From NCBI GenBank assembly GCA_009760855.2, contig WPIO01000120.1:1054001-1118000 (forward strand): a stretch of DNA of 64,000 nucleotides. The letters run 5' to 3'. The notes below the pieces were generated by a model, which was not told the DNA's origin, searched no databases, and saw only the letters and a program-made list of their open reading frames with translations. A program made the translations under genes and the position numbers. How positions within the stretch are numbered: position 1 is the stretch's first letter; the number at the start of each line of letters is the position of its first letter. The DNA is from Cristatella mucedo. Lineage: Eukaryota > Bryozoa > Phylactolaemata > Cristatellidae. Below are positions 11,396-45,946 of the stretch, piece after piece.

Positions 11396-14235
11396 AAGCC
11401 AGATTTTTGATTGACGTCTGCTGCCAGTTGAATATATTGGCAGATGCTTCGGTATATATTGGGAGATGCTTGAAATATTGGCAGCTCCAGGTCACTTCTT
11501 ACAGCATTTGTTATGCTTTTACCTGAACTACTTAAGTCTCTGATTCCAAATCACTACAATATTTAGAACGACTGTATTGTGTTCAAATAGTACTAAATGC
11601 AGTGGCAGTGGCTACTCATAAGTTTTTGAGGTATACTGTCTAAATTTGTCGTTAAAGAGTGGAAAGTTTAATGCCCTCTACCTTTTATGTGGCCAAATTT
11701 TTTGCAAGTGCAGCAATGAAAACGGGACCGTCGTATTTCGCAAGAGCCTAGTATCAACAATCAATGAGCCAAATTGAGCAACCTAAAATACTAAAATGTT
11801 TGTTGGCAAATTACGTTAAGAGGCTTTCATGTCGGGTTGCATATAGTCAGTAACAGCAGAACTCCTAAAAGTGGCAGTGCCAGCCCACCCGCGATTGATC
11901 CCAAATAAAACATCAAGAATATCAAGGCTAGCGACGTCTAGGTGAAGCGACTGTAAAATTCTCTCCAGTAAACCAACTGTAGCGGAACACGGCAGCAAAG
12001 AAGTGAGCCTGTATGTTAACACAGATGGTACATTTCCATATAGTGTAGAAGTTCACTTGATAGCAAATAAGGTTTCAATTGGGTCAGAAGGGATGATGAT
12101 GTATAAAGTGAGGTCCAAAATTGGAGTAACTGCCTAGTAGCCAATCATAGAGCACAAATACAAGGTTAACACATCGAATGGCATTTGTGCCACCTCGGCT
12201 AAATGTTTTAACCCAATCATCCTCTAGCTGTCATAATTCTAGGAATGCGACTATTCAAAGTCACTGATAATCTTGCTGTTTGAGCAAACCGCCATGTCAG
12301 TCGGGTATGCATTGTTCGGACTAACATTTCCGAAGCCTCAATTGATTAGGGTGAGTATATAAATTAGGGGCAGTTGGGATGTCCTCAAATGATTTACGAT
12401 TTTTATTTTAGACATGAAAGACTCATTCGATCTTGTCCAGCTCTTCTAAGATACATTATGACAGTTTTCCTTGTTAAGATATAAATAAGTCACATTTATT
12501 TCTCTGTAAAGGATATTCATGTCTTGGCCGTATTTCGGATTCCTATAATCAGAGACACTTCATGCAAACAATTAGGTTTTATCGACTGATGCCCAAGTAA
12601 TATTTTGTTTGAAGTTTTCTGAAAGATCGCTTATGGCCGGATTCAAACCCATGACCTCCTTCCTGAATACTAAGAATCTAATCTCCGGATCTATAATGGT
12701 CTGTTCTCGCACACCAGATGGAACCTGGAATACCAAAAGATCAGCTGTAAGATACGGTGCAGGCTCCCAGTGGGTTCGATAAAAACCTCCAAGAGCCTGA
12801 ACTTCCCTAAAACAACCCTCACACAGCCGTCAATGGACTAACGCTCATTCTTTAGCTCCATAAGTAAAAGCAGGGAGAATCAACCGAGTGCAAATATGTC
12901 GACATGCCAGACTTCCACAGCCATCGCCTGGAGCTATCTCACTGCCCATCAGACTTTAGAACATCTTCAGCCGACAATTGGTTTAAAGAGTGAACGTCCA
13001 GTCCATTCGTAGGAATACTCATCTCCAGATTATGGCTCGCAGACCGACTGGATAGGCTGTCCGGCTAGGCTGCCGCTCCTGCTCAACGTCCGTCTCTGGC
13101 TCTCGGCTGATGTGACTCGATAGGCAAAACATGCGGGCACTATATCAAATCCTACCTTCCTTCAAATTATCAGTTTGATGCCGCACCGCTTGAAATATTG
13201 TGAATTACTGCCTATCTGAAGTTTACATCCCTTTAGAGGAGACAATTACTTGCAGAGGCTGATGGTAGAATATTCACTCACTAAACGAAATCATGAGAAG
13301 AGCTGAGGAGAAAAACAGTGGCTCGGGACACAAGGCAAGGGTATCATTACCAGCATGTTCTTGTTTTTCAACTTGGCACTACCCGGCTCAATATCAATGA
13401 CCTTGCTAACAACACAGGGAAAACATAGAACAGGCCAGCCACCCTCAGTTGTCTTTATAGGAGAGATGGTGGTCCACGTACGATAGCTGTTGAGGAGAGA
13501 GAACGGTTTTTCAAGACCACGAGATTAACTGAAGGCTACACAAGTGAAGGGTCATGTACCAAACTGCGTGTACTCACCTCGCACTCTAATCATCTACTGG
13601 CAACTTCAAAAGTCCCTGTAGTTTTGCAAGCCAATAGAAAACTTTGAACACAGATTACCATAGAAAATATTCCTCAGAAAGTACGGCATCGTATATGTTG
13701 GCTAGGTTGTGACACCATAAAATTCGTGAGCTTGCATCCTATATAATGCATTAGCTTTGCAAGCGATGATCATTATTATCATTTGACAAATACTAGACAA
13801 GGTCCGATGTATTTGTCTTTTTTCGCCACACCACAGGCTTACATGTAGGAACTAGCATCATCAGTACCAGCACCTGCACTGAAAAAAAGGAAGACTTTTA
13901 TTGTCGAAATGGGATTTCGTGTGTCTTTTAAAAATCCGTGACTTAATATTTCGTGTTATGGCTTGTTTTCCACTGCTATTAAAGCTATCACCTCATGAGA
14001 CGACATCTTTAGGCGAGCTCGTTTTTGCTTTTTGACTTTTAGTCAGCATTTGCAAAGCCACAAGAATGACAACACTCAACATTTAGCTCCCTTATTCATA
14101 GGGTCAATAGAAACCGATCAAGAACCCGGGTCGTTACCTGTTATTTCTCCGTATCATTTTAAAATTGCCAATTGCAATAGCTGCTCCTACTTGCTCAGGG
14201 ACCGAATGCATTCACAACTGTTATCGAGTCTTTGG
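11396..14235. other. Unassigned AT-rich DNA
   Basis: No gene recognised. A reverse-strand B-box-like GGTTTGAATCC lies at about 12640-12652; with no good A box it is only a weak hint of a decayed tRNA-derived SINE. Confidence 0.35.
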
Positions 14236-14237
14236 TA

Positions 14238-14420
14238 GCAATAATAATAATAATGCACTTGATAAAGCGCCCTCAAATAACTCAATCTCTTTCTAGGCGC
14301 TTCACATTTGCTGCAAAGGGAAGTGCGATTAAATAGTTAGTAATGTCTTGTTTGATAAACATGAATAACATGGTTAGGGGTTGCATGCACAGGTTCAGCA
14401 TGCAAATGTGGCGTTTGAAA
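14238..14420 (-). mobile_element. LINE family B, 3' tip
   Basis: Begins with a TAA trinucleotide run and GCACTTGATAAAGCGCCCTC, the reverse complement of the family-B tail, then the 3' UTR to about the GTTCAGCATGCAAATG stretch. No coding part. Confidence 0.8.
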
Positions 14421-16753
14421 CCCAAGTACATAATTGAAACAGTCGTGCATCACATCTAGCGATCCTGGTGCGAGATATACTAAGAGCTAGATAAACTCTT
14501 AATTAAAGAAACTGCCTATGTTTTTTCATTTATCTTTTACGTTGGCTTAGAAAGCTCTAAGGAGTTATAAAACAGCAGGATCGACAAGTTAAGGAAGGTC
14601 ACTACCACAGGTCAAAAGCCTTGCTGTTCATTAAGGCGAATTGGCAAGCTTTTGACCTAAACATCAATAAGGCCCATATCTTTCTGAAACTTTACAGAAA
14701 ACGGCAATATGGATAAATACATGACTTAGACAGTCGTTTATAATTAAATGGGCTTTTAAAGATCAGGCTTTGCATTGCGATTCCAAAAGGGCCAGAGTCC
14801 GTCCTTTCACGTCCACCACTTAGATCGATTGTGGATACTTCTTTTCGCTCCTCATAGTAATGTGGACGCCTGAGGTCGAAAGATTGCCACAAAGATTGAA
14901 GCCTTCGAATTTGCAGTCCAGTCTCTGCACCCTATCTAAAAAACATGGCCACGTCATCTTTTTAAGTATGGTAAACGTGTTTGAGCAGTCTGTCCGTCAA
15001 TACGACAATATAGATCCGTATCGAGTTAACCTGCACTTGTGTCGTCCCAGCTCAGTATTTCAAGTGTTTCAAAGTACCGTAACTATTGAAGAGCTCGAAA
15101 TCAATGCATGTGCCTGCTGCTGCCTCATACTAATAGCTTTATTTGTAAAAAGAAACTGAAATTTCTAAATCTATCTTTAGCTTAGTTCAGAACTGAGCAT
15201 CATTGCTACGTCTGAGCAAACATTTTAGAGTACTTGAAACTTGAAACTGAAATTATAAGAGCAAGTTCCTAGAAGGCAAAAAAGCAGAGACGGAGACGGA
15301 GAGAAGCACACCGACCCAAAAAACAATGGCCTGGAGTACAGATAAATGTTGCTAGCTATCTAGGTTTTCAAAGAAGCTAAAAGAGCTGCTAGATCTTCTG
15401 GATTAATAAAAGTTTTTAAATATATATGCATATTATTCTAAGACTTAAACCTCATTTATCGAATTCTCGGTATGAAGGAGTAGAAAAATTCATTTGATGG
15501 CGAATGTAATCACATAGATGGCTGTAATTAGACTTTATTAAACAGCTGTTTTGATATTTACGATAAACTCAATTTAAATTATAGTTTGTTCAAGGGTTTG
15601 CTAGAAGATTGAATAAAGCGCTAGAAATTGCTATTCTTCTCAAGTTTATCTTAAAGCTTTTTCAGGCTTCACAGTGTTATGATCAAAAAGATGATTGGAA
15701 GCACCAATAGCGTCCTAATATGAGAACATGCATGATGCTAATGTTCGCGAGATATGCCAGCTCTTCTCCTGTGGTTAACCATTTAACTGTAAATTAGAAT
15801 CCAAATTGGTTGCTGTAGTCAGCGAATACAATGCACAGCCTGCTATCAAGCAATCGGCGGTTGCCGTAATAAGGTCAAATATTTCTCATGAATAACACAT
15901 AAATAGTTGGCTGGTTACTTTAGTCAGCTTAAAAATCTGCATTGCTCCTTTAATCCGACCATGCCTGGTGAATATAGGTGCTCTGAAACTAAACTTGCCT
16001 AATTGTAATAACATATTCTCAGCCGCCTGCATTTTGAGTCTAAATATGCATATTATTCAAATATTGTAATCAGCAACAAATAAGGTGCATTTATTGACGT
16101 TACGCAATTTTTGATAAAGCAGTGAATAACCTTTAAAACGGAGTCAATCTAGTTTTGCTCTATTGAGCAATCTTTCAATTTTTTTTACATAGAGCTTACA
16201 TATATGTACTAGTCACAAGCAATTTCATATCACAAGCAATGAATCGACGACTTAGAGATCATAACGAGACTATAAGTGGATAATATAATTAACAAATTTG
16301 AAAGCCTGGTGAAATGCAGCCAATTCCATATACATGAAAAAAGCTAAACAAATCTGTAATGTTTTAGGAGTAGTCAAAAAAGTAACAATATTCATATATG
16401 GTTTTATTCGGCAACAACTTGAACCGCAGGCACTTCACTTAAATGATACTTCCGGTCTGTTGGACATAACAGTTTCGCAACTGTGGAAAAACAAGGTCAA
16501 ACGATACCATTTTGGTTCGTTCTGAAGCTTTGTGCTATGAAAATACGTCACGACTTTGCTAGATATTATCCTTAATACATCTCTCTATTCTGTTTGCCAC
16601 GCACACTTCACTTCTTTTAACTTCTTAAAATGCTACACGAGGACTTTACGGTTTTGTCACTATTGCAGAAACTCTGTCATCTCTTGGCGGGTGTTGGCCG
16701 TCATTGGTTCTTCCTGCATCTCAAAATGCCTTTGCCTGGGAAATAGACATAAT
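14421..16753. other. Unassigned AT-rich DNA
   Basis: I see no gene, RNA or repeat here. A 99-codon plus-strand frame (14860-15159) lacks any recognisable motif. Confidence 0.35.
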
Positions 16754-16985
16754 TTAATGTAATGTAACTCCTTCTAGAACTCCACGAAGCACAAAAAACT
16801 ATGTGGGTGTTAAGCAGGAGAGTTTTTCATAGCGTATTGACAGCCAAAATGGCTGCCGGTACGCGTTCGGTAGCCATAGGACGTCATTTCACTCAAAAAA
16901 GAGAAACTGGAAAGCATAGCAGATTCAAGAGAGCAGTTGAGGTAGTGAGTAGCATGGAAGTAGCAGCTCAGGCAATGCGTAAAAG
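16754..16985 (-). mobile_element. LINE family A, 3'-end fragment
   Basis: Reverse complement of the family-A 3' UTR: starts TTTAATGTAATGTAACTCC (tail) and includes TACGCGTTCGGTAGCC and the GAGGTAGTGAGTAGCATGG stretch. Confidence 0.78.
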
Positions 16986-17635
16986 TACTTGTACTGAAAT
17001 CTCCTAATAAACATACAGTAGGGAAAAAATTAAATTTTTACTAACTAACATATCTAAGCTTTTTGATTATCAGGAATCCAATAATGAAGCAGACCTAAAT
17101 TACAGTTTCAGAGTAAAGATATATATACATAGTTCTTGGGTCAGAAAGGCAATGCAACTTAAATGCAAGCAGTCGGGTAGCGAGCTATTACTTGTTGTTG
17201 GCCGAAATAGTTTGGCGGATGATTAAAACTGTATAGTTGAACGTGAATAATTTATTGGTGACACCACCTTTGGTTTGTTCTAATAATCCATAAAGCATTG
17301 GAAAACCCATATTGGGGTAAGCTGTAATTAATTGATCGGCAACTACACGGTTTTTACTCGTTTTTCTTCTATTAGGCTATTAATGGGAAACCAAATACTT
17401 TCTCTAAGACTAAAATATTAGCTGTACTGCCCTTCTGAATCGGTACTTATCCTGAAAATTTATTTTATGTTTGCACATTAGCAGATTCCTGGCAATCAAA
17501 ATGCTTAAGTATTTTAGCACCGACAAAATGTTGCCTTTGGTTCCAACTAATGTACACTGTATGATTAATTATGATTAATGTGTAATTTATTAGCTATTCT
17601 GCATTAATAATAGTGATTATAATACTTGTGTATAG
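16986..17635. other. Unassigned AT-rich DNA
   Basis: No gene or recognisable repeat seen. Confidence 0.35.
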
Positions 17636-18160
17636 AGCCTTCTCAGAACCAACTGTCTTTCTAGGCACTTTACATACGCTACAAAGGAAGCTCGGTCGAA
17701 TGGTAAGTGGCTGCATGGAAAGTGTCACCATCCATAAGCAAGCAAAGAACAAATCACATTGACCTAATAAATGATGTGATAAATAGGGGCTTCGCTATGA
17801 TTTCTGACAAGTCAGCTGGTCCGGGGACGGCAGGATGTGAGTCGGGATTGAGTTCTATGCTTTGTGAACGTAGAAGCTACAGGCACGGTCTCCAAAGGAT
17901 TCGTGTGAGATGTAGCTTAACGATAAGATTAAGAAAAAGTGATAGAGTGACGATTAGCCTGGCGGTTAGTAGGCCTGATTGGTAGGATGGAGCAAAATAA
18001 TTAAGGGACCTAAAAGTGAGTCACGGAACTTTGATGCGTCTCTTAATGGAGAGCCACCGCAATTCGGCCAGAAGTGGTGAGATGCGGCATTTACGAAGCT
18101 CATGACAGACAATGCTAGCTGCACCACCGATTTCCACCAACTGCAAGCTCCTATTTGTAT
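17636..18160 (-). mobile_element. LINE family B, diverged 3' fragment
   Basis: Starts with CTTTCTAGGCACTTTACATACGCTACAAAGG, the reverse of the family-B tail. Traces of post-RT coding follow (ACGGTCTCCAAAGGATT, reverse of the GDRAF region). Old and without an open frame. Confidence 0.65.
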
Positions 18161-19987
18161 AAGACATTAGATCACCAAGCAGTGAGTGTCAAGACGAGTC
18201 GTGATTTCACAAATGCAAGGTCCAATTTAGATGTAGTAACCCTGTTTAAACAAGCCAAATTTGAGCAATATTATGCTGCTAAAAGAAGGTTAACTTGACT
18301 TTGGAGTTGATTAAGTCGTCTAATGCTAATCAATTTGGAACAGAACGCAATGTATAGCAGAATACACAAAGCATATGCCAGCAAAGCTTACTGTGGAGTT
18401 AACATTTCCAATTTCACATCAGTCGGCAGTCACCGAAGGGGGAGTAGTTTGCAGAGTTTTAAAATGATAAATTTATTGGGATGTGTTGGACAGTTAAGAA
18501 AGATTACTCCTTAAAAGCAAATTTTTGGTCTAAAGATAAGTAGTTCTGAGAGTGAGTTAGTTGACCTTGAATAACTATACACACTGCCATAGCAAATCTG
18601 ACCAACCGTCAGGGAATGTACTGTCAAATTTGACCCAGCTTACTTTTTTTCAGTCACCACAGACTTTGATCTCTCATTTTCATCACGTGATACAATTTCA
18701 TTTTCTTTTTGCGTAAACACTGATGCAAATCCAGAGTAGTCTTAATTTGTCGTTGTAAGCAACGGTTTAAAAAGGTTACAGCTAATGCATATTAATCGTT
18801 ATGTATTATCATTCTGCTCATGTAAAATGCGAGAAGCATAGCTTCTATCGGTGAGGATTTATGCCACTAGTTTTCCTATGGTACGACCATCATTTTGATG
18901 ATGACTATTTTCATGAGTTGAATTGCTTCTGTGTTAACATAAGTTTAAGTCGAAAAAAATAATAATACAGTTATGGGCTCGCATACATACAAATCTCTAC
19001 ATTTTCTTTTTATCTTTAGATTTTCTAGACCTCAGGTCTGCAGAGCAAAGCCAGCTCATCTGTGTATTGCTACACTTTTGGTAAAGCCATGTCTCTGCAA
19101 TTGTATATGGAACCGTAACTCCTAGCTAGGATTCCTAAGGTGAGTTTTTCTCGAAACCTCTAGTGGGACAGCTAACTGTTTTTTCGGCTATTCGATCAAC
19201 TGCTGCAACGAGAGCATAGCTGTCGTCTTTCAAATGAATATTGCTGTCCTATATCTTCGATTTCTTTCCCTCTCTAACTTTTCGTCTATTTATTTGTATT
19301 CCAAATTGAATCTTTGATTTGCACGTGTAAAGCCGTGACTGTATAGGGTATGAGTGCTACGTCGTACCACAAGATTTGGGATAATGTAACAACCAAATGA
19401 GTAATACACGAATTTGAACAATACAAGTAGCTTGGTCATTGATAGGCACTGCACAAAGGTTTCGTGTCTTTCAGGCCACAATGGCTATGTTCGGATAATG
19501 GGTCATTCGGTAGGAAAATCACCAAGCGCAGACGTTGATTTGGGTACATTAATTTGTTTTTCTACAGCAACGCTTCTCCGAGCTTCGACTTTCAAGCACC
19601 AAAGCTGATTAATGAACCACAATAATACATCACCTAGCCAATTTAGACCACGGAGTATTTTATCAATCACCACATCTACAGCATTCTCATAAAGCCTCTA
19701 CATTGATTGTGATGCCGAACTAAAAATAGTGGCTGAAACTATATAGGAGTGTTGCAGTTAATTAGAGAAGCCAGAAGTTAGCCTAGGCGGGGGGGCGGGG
19801 GAGACGACGGTTGACCTGGCTGCAACGAGATGGTCTGTTTCGATGGACTAACCTCCTAGCATTCTGCTTTAATCGATTTTCTAAGTCAACAGTGCTGGTA
19901 AAGCATATAATAAAAGGAGACGATTAACGAAGGCTGATACTCTGCTGTGTGAAATTTCCCTCATGGCAATCTAGTGCTACGGAATGT
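18161..19987. other. 3' flank of the SLC22-like gene, otherwise unassigned
   Basis: No gene recognised. On the minus strand an AATAAA (plus-strand TTTATT near 19287) about 700 bp past the stop codon could be a polyadenylation signal. A short G-run with CGG lies at about 19790-19802. Confidence 0.35.
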
Positions 19988-40388
<20,401 letters not shown>

Positions 40389-40559
40389 CTTAAGCGCAGA
40401 CTGTCAGCCAAATGCCCGCCTGCTCCCAGGGCCAGCACTTAATGTCCTTCAAATGATAAGGTACTAGGGCAATATTTGACTTAACATTAAATCAGTCGGC
40501 TTATCTCTTTTGTCAAGAGTCAAGTGGTTATCCGTAGCCGGCTCTCATGTAAGTCTGTC

Positions 40560-43300
40560 TCTCTATCTCGTACTATTGGATGGCTGCTCGGCACTTTTTG
40601 CATTGCTTCTTATTTGTATTTATCGGGCATATTTTACTTTGATGCACATCAGCAGCTGTATGGCCTAGCTGTTGTCTCAATGTAATTAAGCACTTAGGAT
40701 CAGTTGATAGGATTTTAGTTCCAGCAATCGGATGCCTAGCAGTGTAAGCGTGTATGGCCGACAAGACAGAAGATACACGCTCAGTTTGGGAAATTTACAA
40801 TAAAAACGCTTGGCCTTAATTCGAGTGTCATAAAGCTTGCTCTGCAATAATGGCTTTCTTCCACTTTGTACTAAACTTGCAACGTCGCCTAGAACTAAAG
40901 ATCAAACATGTTGCAATCTTAGTCTCCTTACTTAAAATGTAAAAGATTTGGATTGGAGCACGTTAAACAGCTTTAAATGTTGAGACGCAATTTTAGAATC
41001 AGCTCTTCTGGCTTTCTTTGCAGCCTGCATTGCACCTGGTATAATTTATGTCTCGGCATCAGTCGAATCTTCGTGGTTTGAATTTATTTTGGTAGCCCTA
41101 TAAACTAGACTTTCTTTCAGATTGCTTTGTCTGCTCTCTTGTATTTGGGCTTCTGTTAGTGCTACTCTCCAGACGTCCTATCAACCGATGGCCCTAACAG
41201 TCTTCTTCAGCAATTGTTTATGAAAATCCGTGTATCTCACATAATTACTTTATTATAGTTGTACACTCACGATGACATAACTACATTCAATCGTAATTAT
41301 TGCATTCCTTGCAGAAAATTTCGAAGAGATTTGATAGAAATTTTATATATCATAGAACCAGTTTTCCGGCCCATTACCTTAATACTACTCCGACATCAAT
41401 CTCACATTACCGAAAGGCTAGCCTTGACTTCAAAAAGTAACCAGGCAGGTCTGGGAAGCGTGACCCAGCTACGACTACTTTTACCACTGCAGACATATTG
41501 CAATTGGGAGCAGGTGCAATTCTATTTTAACAACTGCTATACTCTGTAAATGAATTCAACTGAAGTCTGCTTAAGGTATTCTATTTAAAATGCTCTTGGA
41601 CTTCACAGAGTTAATCATGATTTGTATAAGCATAATTTCTTGTTTGTACTGACGACAACTTTGAAATACTGTGCGCCCGGCAGTTAAGCTCTAAAAACTA
41701 TTGTTAAATTGTAGAAAATGCTTCGGGTGCTAGTAACAGAATATTTCTCAGACTTACTTTCACCTGCAGCTGAAAATTGCAAGATCGACTGACGAGAACT
41801 TCATCCATTATACAACTGTTGCAATTAGCAGTCAGTTTAAGTTATCATACTGAGAACAATAAAAACTACCTGCACTTAAACTTTGGCCAAATCGGGTATA
41901 TATTATTAATCGCCAAATATAGAGACTGAATAGGATGGAAAAGCAGAGATATGCACGGCTAACCCTTTTAGCTAATGTCTTAACTATTCTGGTAATAAAA
42001 AGGAGTGAGTTAGGTCAAATGGCGATTGGCGTTTATTAGTCGTTGTTTGTAAAGTAGACCGGCTGACAACAGTACACTTTTTATTATACAGGCCGTGCAG
42101 CCAAACAAGCCAATTTGCGTAATTGGCATTAAACTGCATATCAGAAACCGGTCATTTATTGCTGGGAGCTCTAATTTAAGCTGTAGTCTTTGAGCCACAA
42201 TACTGCTATTACGTATCATGGGCATCTAATGAACTGCTTCAATCCTGTGTCTGTGACAAATGACAACCTTCACACTGTAGATAAAGAGTTTTCATATAGA
42301 GGTCGTTTCGCTCTTACCAGCTGCCGTGTTAAGCTACTTTAGGCCTGTCAGCTGGCATTTTCACTGCATTCCATAAAAGATTTCGTTATTCCATTTTTTA
42401 GTTTCACTGCCACGTTTCACCTATACGTGAGACAAGTAATGTGCAAAGCTTTAAGTTGGATGCCTACATTTTTCCAGATGTGGAAGCTACTCCACCCAGC
42501 TTGTATTGTTTGTTTGCTGATGTGTTGGATTACTGCTCCTTAATCTTGGTAATCGTATTTCACTAGTTTCGTCACTTTTTATTGTATTGATGACCATTTA
42601 ACCTGGAACATTGATTTATTTATTCACATGCTTGGTTTATATAGGGACCGAAACCCCTTGAGTTCTAATCGTGAAGTAACTGACAGCTTAGCCTGCAATC
42701 AGGATTAACACGAATCCCTGGGTGAAATTCAGTGGAGTGTGAAACCATAAACACTAAACTTGATGTAATAACTATGGTGAAGAAGGATTATGGATTGGTA
42801 TACGGTAGAAAGAGATGCTTCAACGTCTGAAGCAAAAATATCTACTAGCTAGAGCAAACGCTGTGTTATCCGATAGTCTGCTGTGAAGAATAAGGAGGCG
42901 TCAAAGAGTTTTGAAATTAAGTGCTGCTAAGCTGGGAGAAGGATTATAACAATATTGATTAGATACAATGTATCAATTACAATACCGATGTATTTCAGAT
43001 AGAGGCAAGCGTAGAAGCTCTAGCTGTGGACACTGATACAACTAATAAATGCTTGGGAAGCAAGTTTTAATTAATTGGCATACAATCTTAAAAAAAGCTT
43101 CTGATAATAAAACAGGTTTCTAGTGGCTGATAAATATATGTGGATGTAATCGATCGTAGTTCTTGTGCTAATGATCGCCACTGTAGAGCATTTGAGTGCT
43201 TTAACTTGCTACAAGACTGCATTTTTAATAGTGCCATACAGGTTAGAACAAAATAGTATCATATGCTTCACTATGACTATTTATGAGCTGTCCTCGGATA
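40560..43300. repeat. Copy 2 of the duplicated block, 5' flank of the SLC22-like gene
   Basis: This is the partner of positions 1-3300. It starts about 170 bp upstream of the SLC22 start codon and runs colinearly until a family-A LINE begins near 43310. The 40389-40560 stretch, where a promoter should lie, shows no convincing TATA box or CpG island by eye. No coding sequence is recognised. Confidence 0.58.
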
Positions 43301-43544
43301 TGCTACACAAAACAGGACCTGCTTAGCATAAGGTGCGATGTCACCATTAGTCGATACCTACCGGCGGGCCTTCTCAGGCGGGTCAGTGAGAACCTTTCTG
43401 AATCCTGCATTCGCCCTACCAACAGCGCGGCTATCAAACATACGTAAGTTTAAAGTGCCGAATAGTATTTGTTGTGGTAGTAGCCCACCCGCCGTAGCCC
43501 AGCACGTAGTTAAACTTAGTCCAACGGCCGTTACTAAGGTTTAA

Positions 43545-44459
43545 TTCTCATTTGAAGGGCCCGCGTCCGCTGGGCTGGACGAAAACAGAGGAGAATACAA
43601 GCCACTTCATCGCCGTCGCCCAGTTGTTGGACAGCCTTTTAAATTCCGCCTTCTAAATGTCCGCTCACTAAAAACCAAGGGGTTACTTATCCTCGGTCAG
43701 GTGGTCTGGGAGAAGCTAGATACATTTCTGCTTGCCGAAACTTGGATGACTCCTTGTTCTAGTAGCTGTATTTCTGAGACCACTCCACCCGGGTTCTCAT
43801 TTTATCCGCCCATGCGTTCTGACAAGGCTGGCGGCAGGGTTGCAATTGTTGTTCGCGAATCTTTTGGCTATAAAATGTGCAGTTTTTCGCATGGGCCATC
43901 GTTTGAATCGGTTGCAATCATGTTTTCATCAAAGACAATGCCTCTCGCTGTTGTGATATACCGGCCTCCTTCTGGTTGTCGAAACTTGTTTATAGAGGAG
44001 TTTTCAGAGTTCCTTGCTAAAATATTTGTGTGTGACAGGCCCTTACTGATTGTAGGAAACTACAATATTCACGTTGACCACCCTAGCAACAGCCAGGTCC
44101 GCTCATTTCTTGACTGTCTGGAGAATTTTGGTTTGGCCCAATACGTTAATCATAGCACCCACGTTGGTGGCCACATTCTAAATCTCGTGATCACTAAGGA
44201 TGTCCTCCCAATGGACCTTGAGGTGTGCTCACTGACCCTACCAGATCATTGTTCGGTCTCGTTTACTGTTCTTGCTCCCTTGTACGTACAGGGTGATGTC
44301 GAACTTGTCGAAGGACGTAACTTACAAAGCATTGACCCCGACGATTTTTTGAAATCTGTTTGTGATGCAGGTCTTCTTGATCTGCAGTCAGTCTCGACCG
44401 GCAGCCTCGATACCTTCACAGATGCTATGAACATGACACTCAGGAGTGCTCTTGACTAG
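43545..44459 (+). pseudogene. LINE-A ORF2 endonuclease domain (APE-type), broken
   Basis: Nicks target DNA for target-primed reverse transcription. Visible blocks in order: FRLLNVRSLKTKG, LLAETWM (metal-binding Glu kept), GGRVAIVVRESF, VVIYRPPSG, VGNYNIHVD, NHSTHVGGHILNLVI and LPDHCSVSF. The family GDFN box is GNYN here, so the catalytic Asp is lost. The usual LDLVI and SDH are LNLVI and PDH. It ends at a TAG just before the linker to the RT. Confidence 0.8.
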
Positions 44460-44896
44460 CATGCTTCCGTTCATTCTACCCGTGTTCAAAGTCGTGGAGA
44501 TTCCTGTCAATTTACAAAAAACTCCTAAAGATGCGCCGGGTAAGGCACAGGCTTGAACGCCATTTCAAGAAATCGGGGTCTTATGCAGATCTAGTCAATT
44601 TCAAATACTTCCTTCGAGTTTAGACCCGAAAGCTTAAAAGACCAGGGCTTCTTTTTTCGTTAGAAAGCTGAATTCCTGCCACTCGGACACTAAAGAGATT
44701 TATAAGACAGTAAACCATTTACTTGCCAATGTTGTGAAGTCTGACTCCCCAGATATTAAGGGCTCAGCCGAAAAGTTTTCAGCCTACTTTACTGAAAAAT
44801 TATGCACATTCGTACCTCCATTAAGCCCTCTCCGACTAAATCAATCGCGGTTCCACAACCTGTGACCTTCCTTAAAAGATTCTCCGAGGTTTCTGC

Positions 44897-45761
44897 ATGC
44901 GATGTGGCTACCTTAATAAGGTCAAAAATAGTTCGTCTAATGAAGACCCTATACCCTCATCACTGTGGTCTTCACTTGCAGACCAACTTAGCCATGACAT
45001 AACCAAGATTTTTAATGCTTCTTTGGAAAAAGGGGTCGTCCCCAAGTCCTTCAAATCGGCAATCGTTAGACCCATTCTTAAAAAGCCTAGATTAGACACT
45101 GAGGTCCTTGGAAACTATCGCCCAGTTTCCCTTTTTCCTTTCTTATCAAAGAATATTAAAAAAATTGTTGCTAAGCAGCTGGTTGAACATATTAAAAATA
45201 ATGGAATGTCAGAAACATCTCAATCAGGGTTCAAGAGGCAGCACTCTACTGAAACTGCTCTCCTCCGTGTTAACAATGACATTCTACGTGGGAACGACGA
45301 CGGGAATGTCACTGCCCTAGCTCTGCTAGATCTGTCTGCTGCCTTCGACACCATTGATCACGAGGTTCTGCTTGAACGACTGAGAACAACAATCGGTCTG
45401 GCAGACGTAGCACTGGCGTGGTTTAAATCGTACTTGTCTGATCGAGTTCAATCCGTGTCGTGTGTGAGTCAGGTCTCACAAACGAGAAGGGTCAACTGTG
45501 GAGTCCCTCAAGGGTCTGTAATCGGCCCCTTGCTGTTCTCCATTTTAAACAACCTCTGGGAAAGTGATTACAGCCCATGGAATAGGATATAACTTCTATG
45601 CTGATGATACTCAGTTTTATTTGTCATTCAAACCGTCGGAATCTGCTGGTGCAACTGAAAAACTGAATGCTTGCCTTGCCGATATTCGATCCTGGATGTC
45701 GGAAAACTTCCTGAAATTAAATGATGATAATACCGAACTGCGGCTCATAGGACACCCTTAG
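44897..45761 (+). pseudogene. LINE-A ORF2 reverse transcriptase domain, frameshifted
   Basis: First frame (44897-45592): KSAIVRPILKKPRLDTEVL, NYRPVSLFPFLSK, SGFKRQHSTETALL, LLDLSAAFDTIDHEVLL (motif A with Asp) and GVPQGSVIGPLLFS (motif B). The catalytic YADD box (FYADDTQFYLSF) sits in a second frame (45564-45761), so one frameshift separates B from C. It ends with DIRSWMSENFLKLNDDNTE before a TAG. Confidence 0.85.
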
Positions 45762-45946
45762 CGTGTGGCTGGATTAAAAGGTTTGCTCTTCATAGGTGAT
45801 GGTATTGACGACCATTACCACGTGCTCGAAATTTAGGTGTCGATTTCGACAACTGCTTCAATTTTAAAAGCTTCATTCAGAAGACTGCTTTTACAGATAA
45901 CCATAATGCCCGATCCCTTTCCAAGATTAGGAGCTGTCTCCCACAG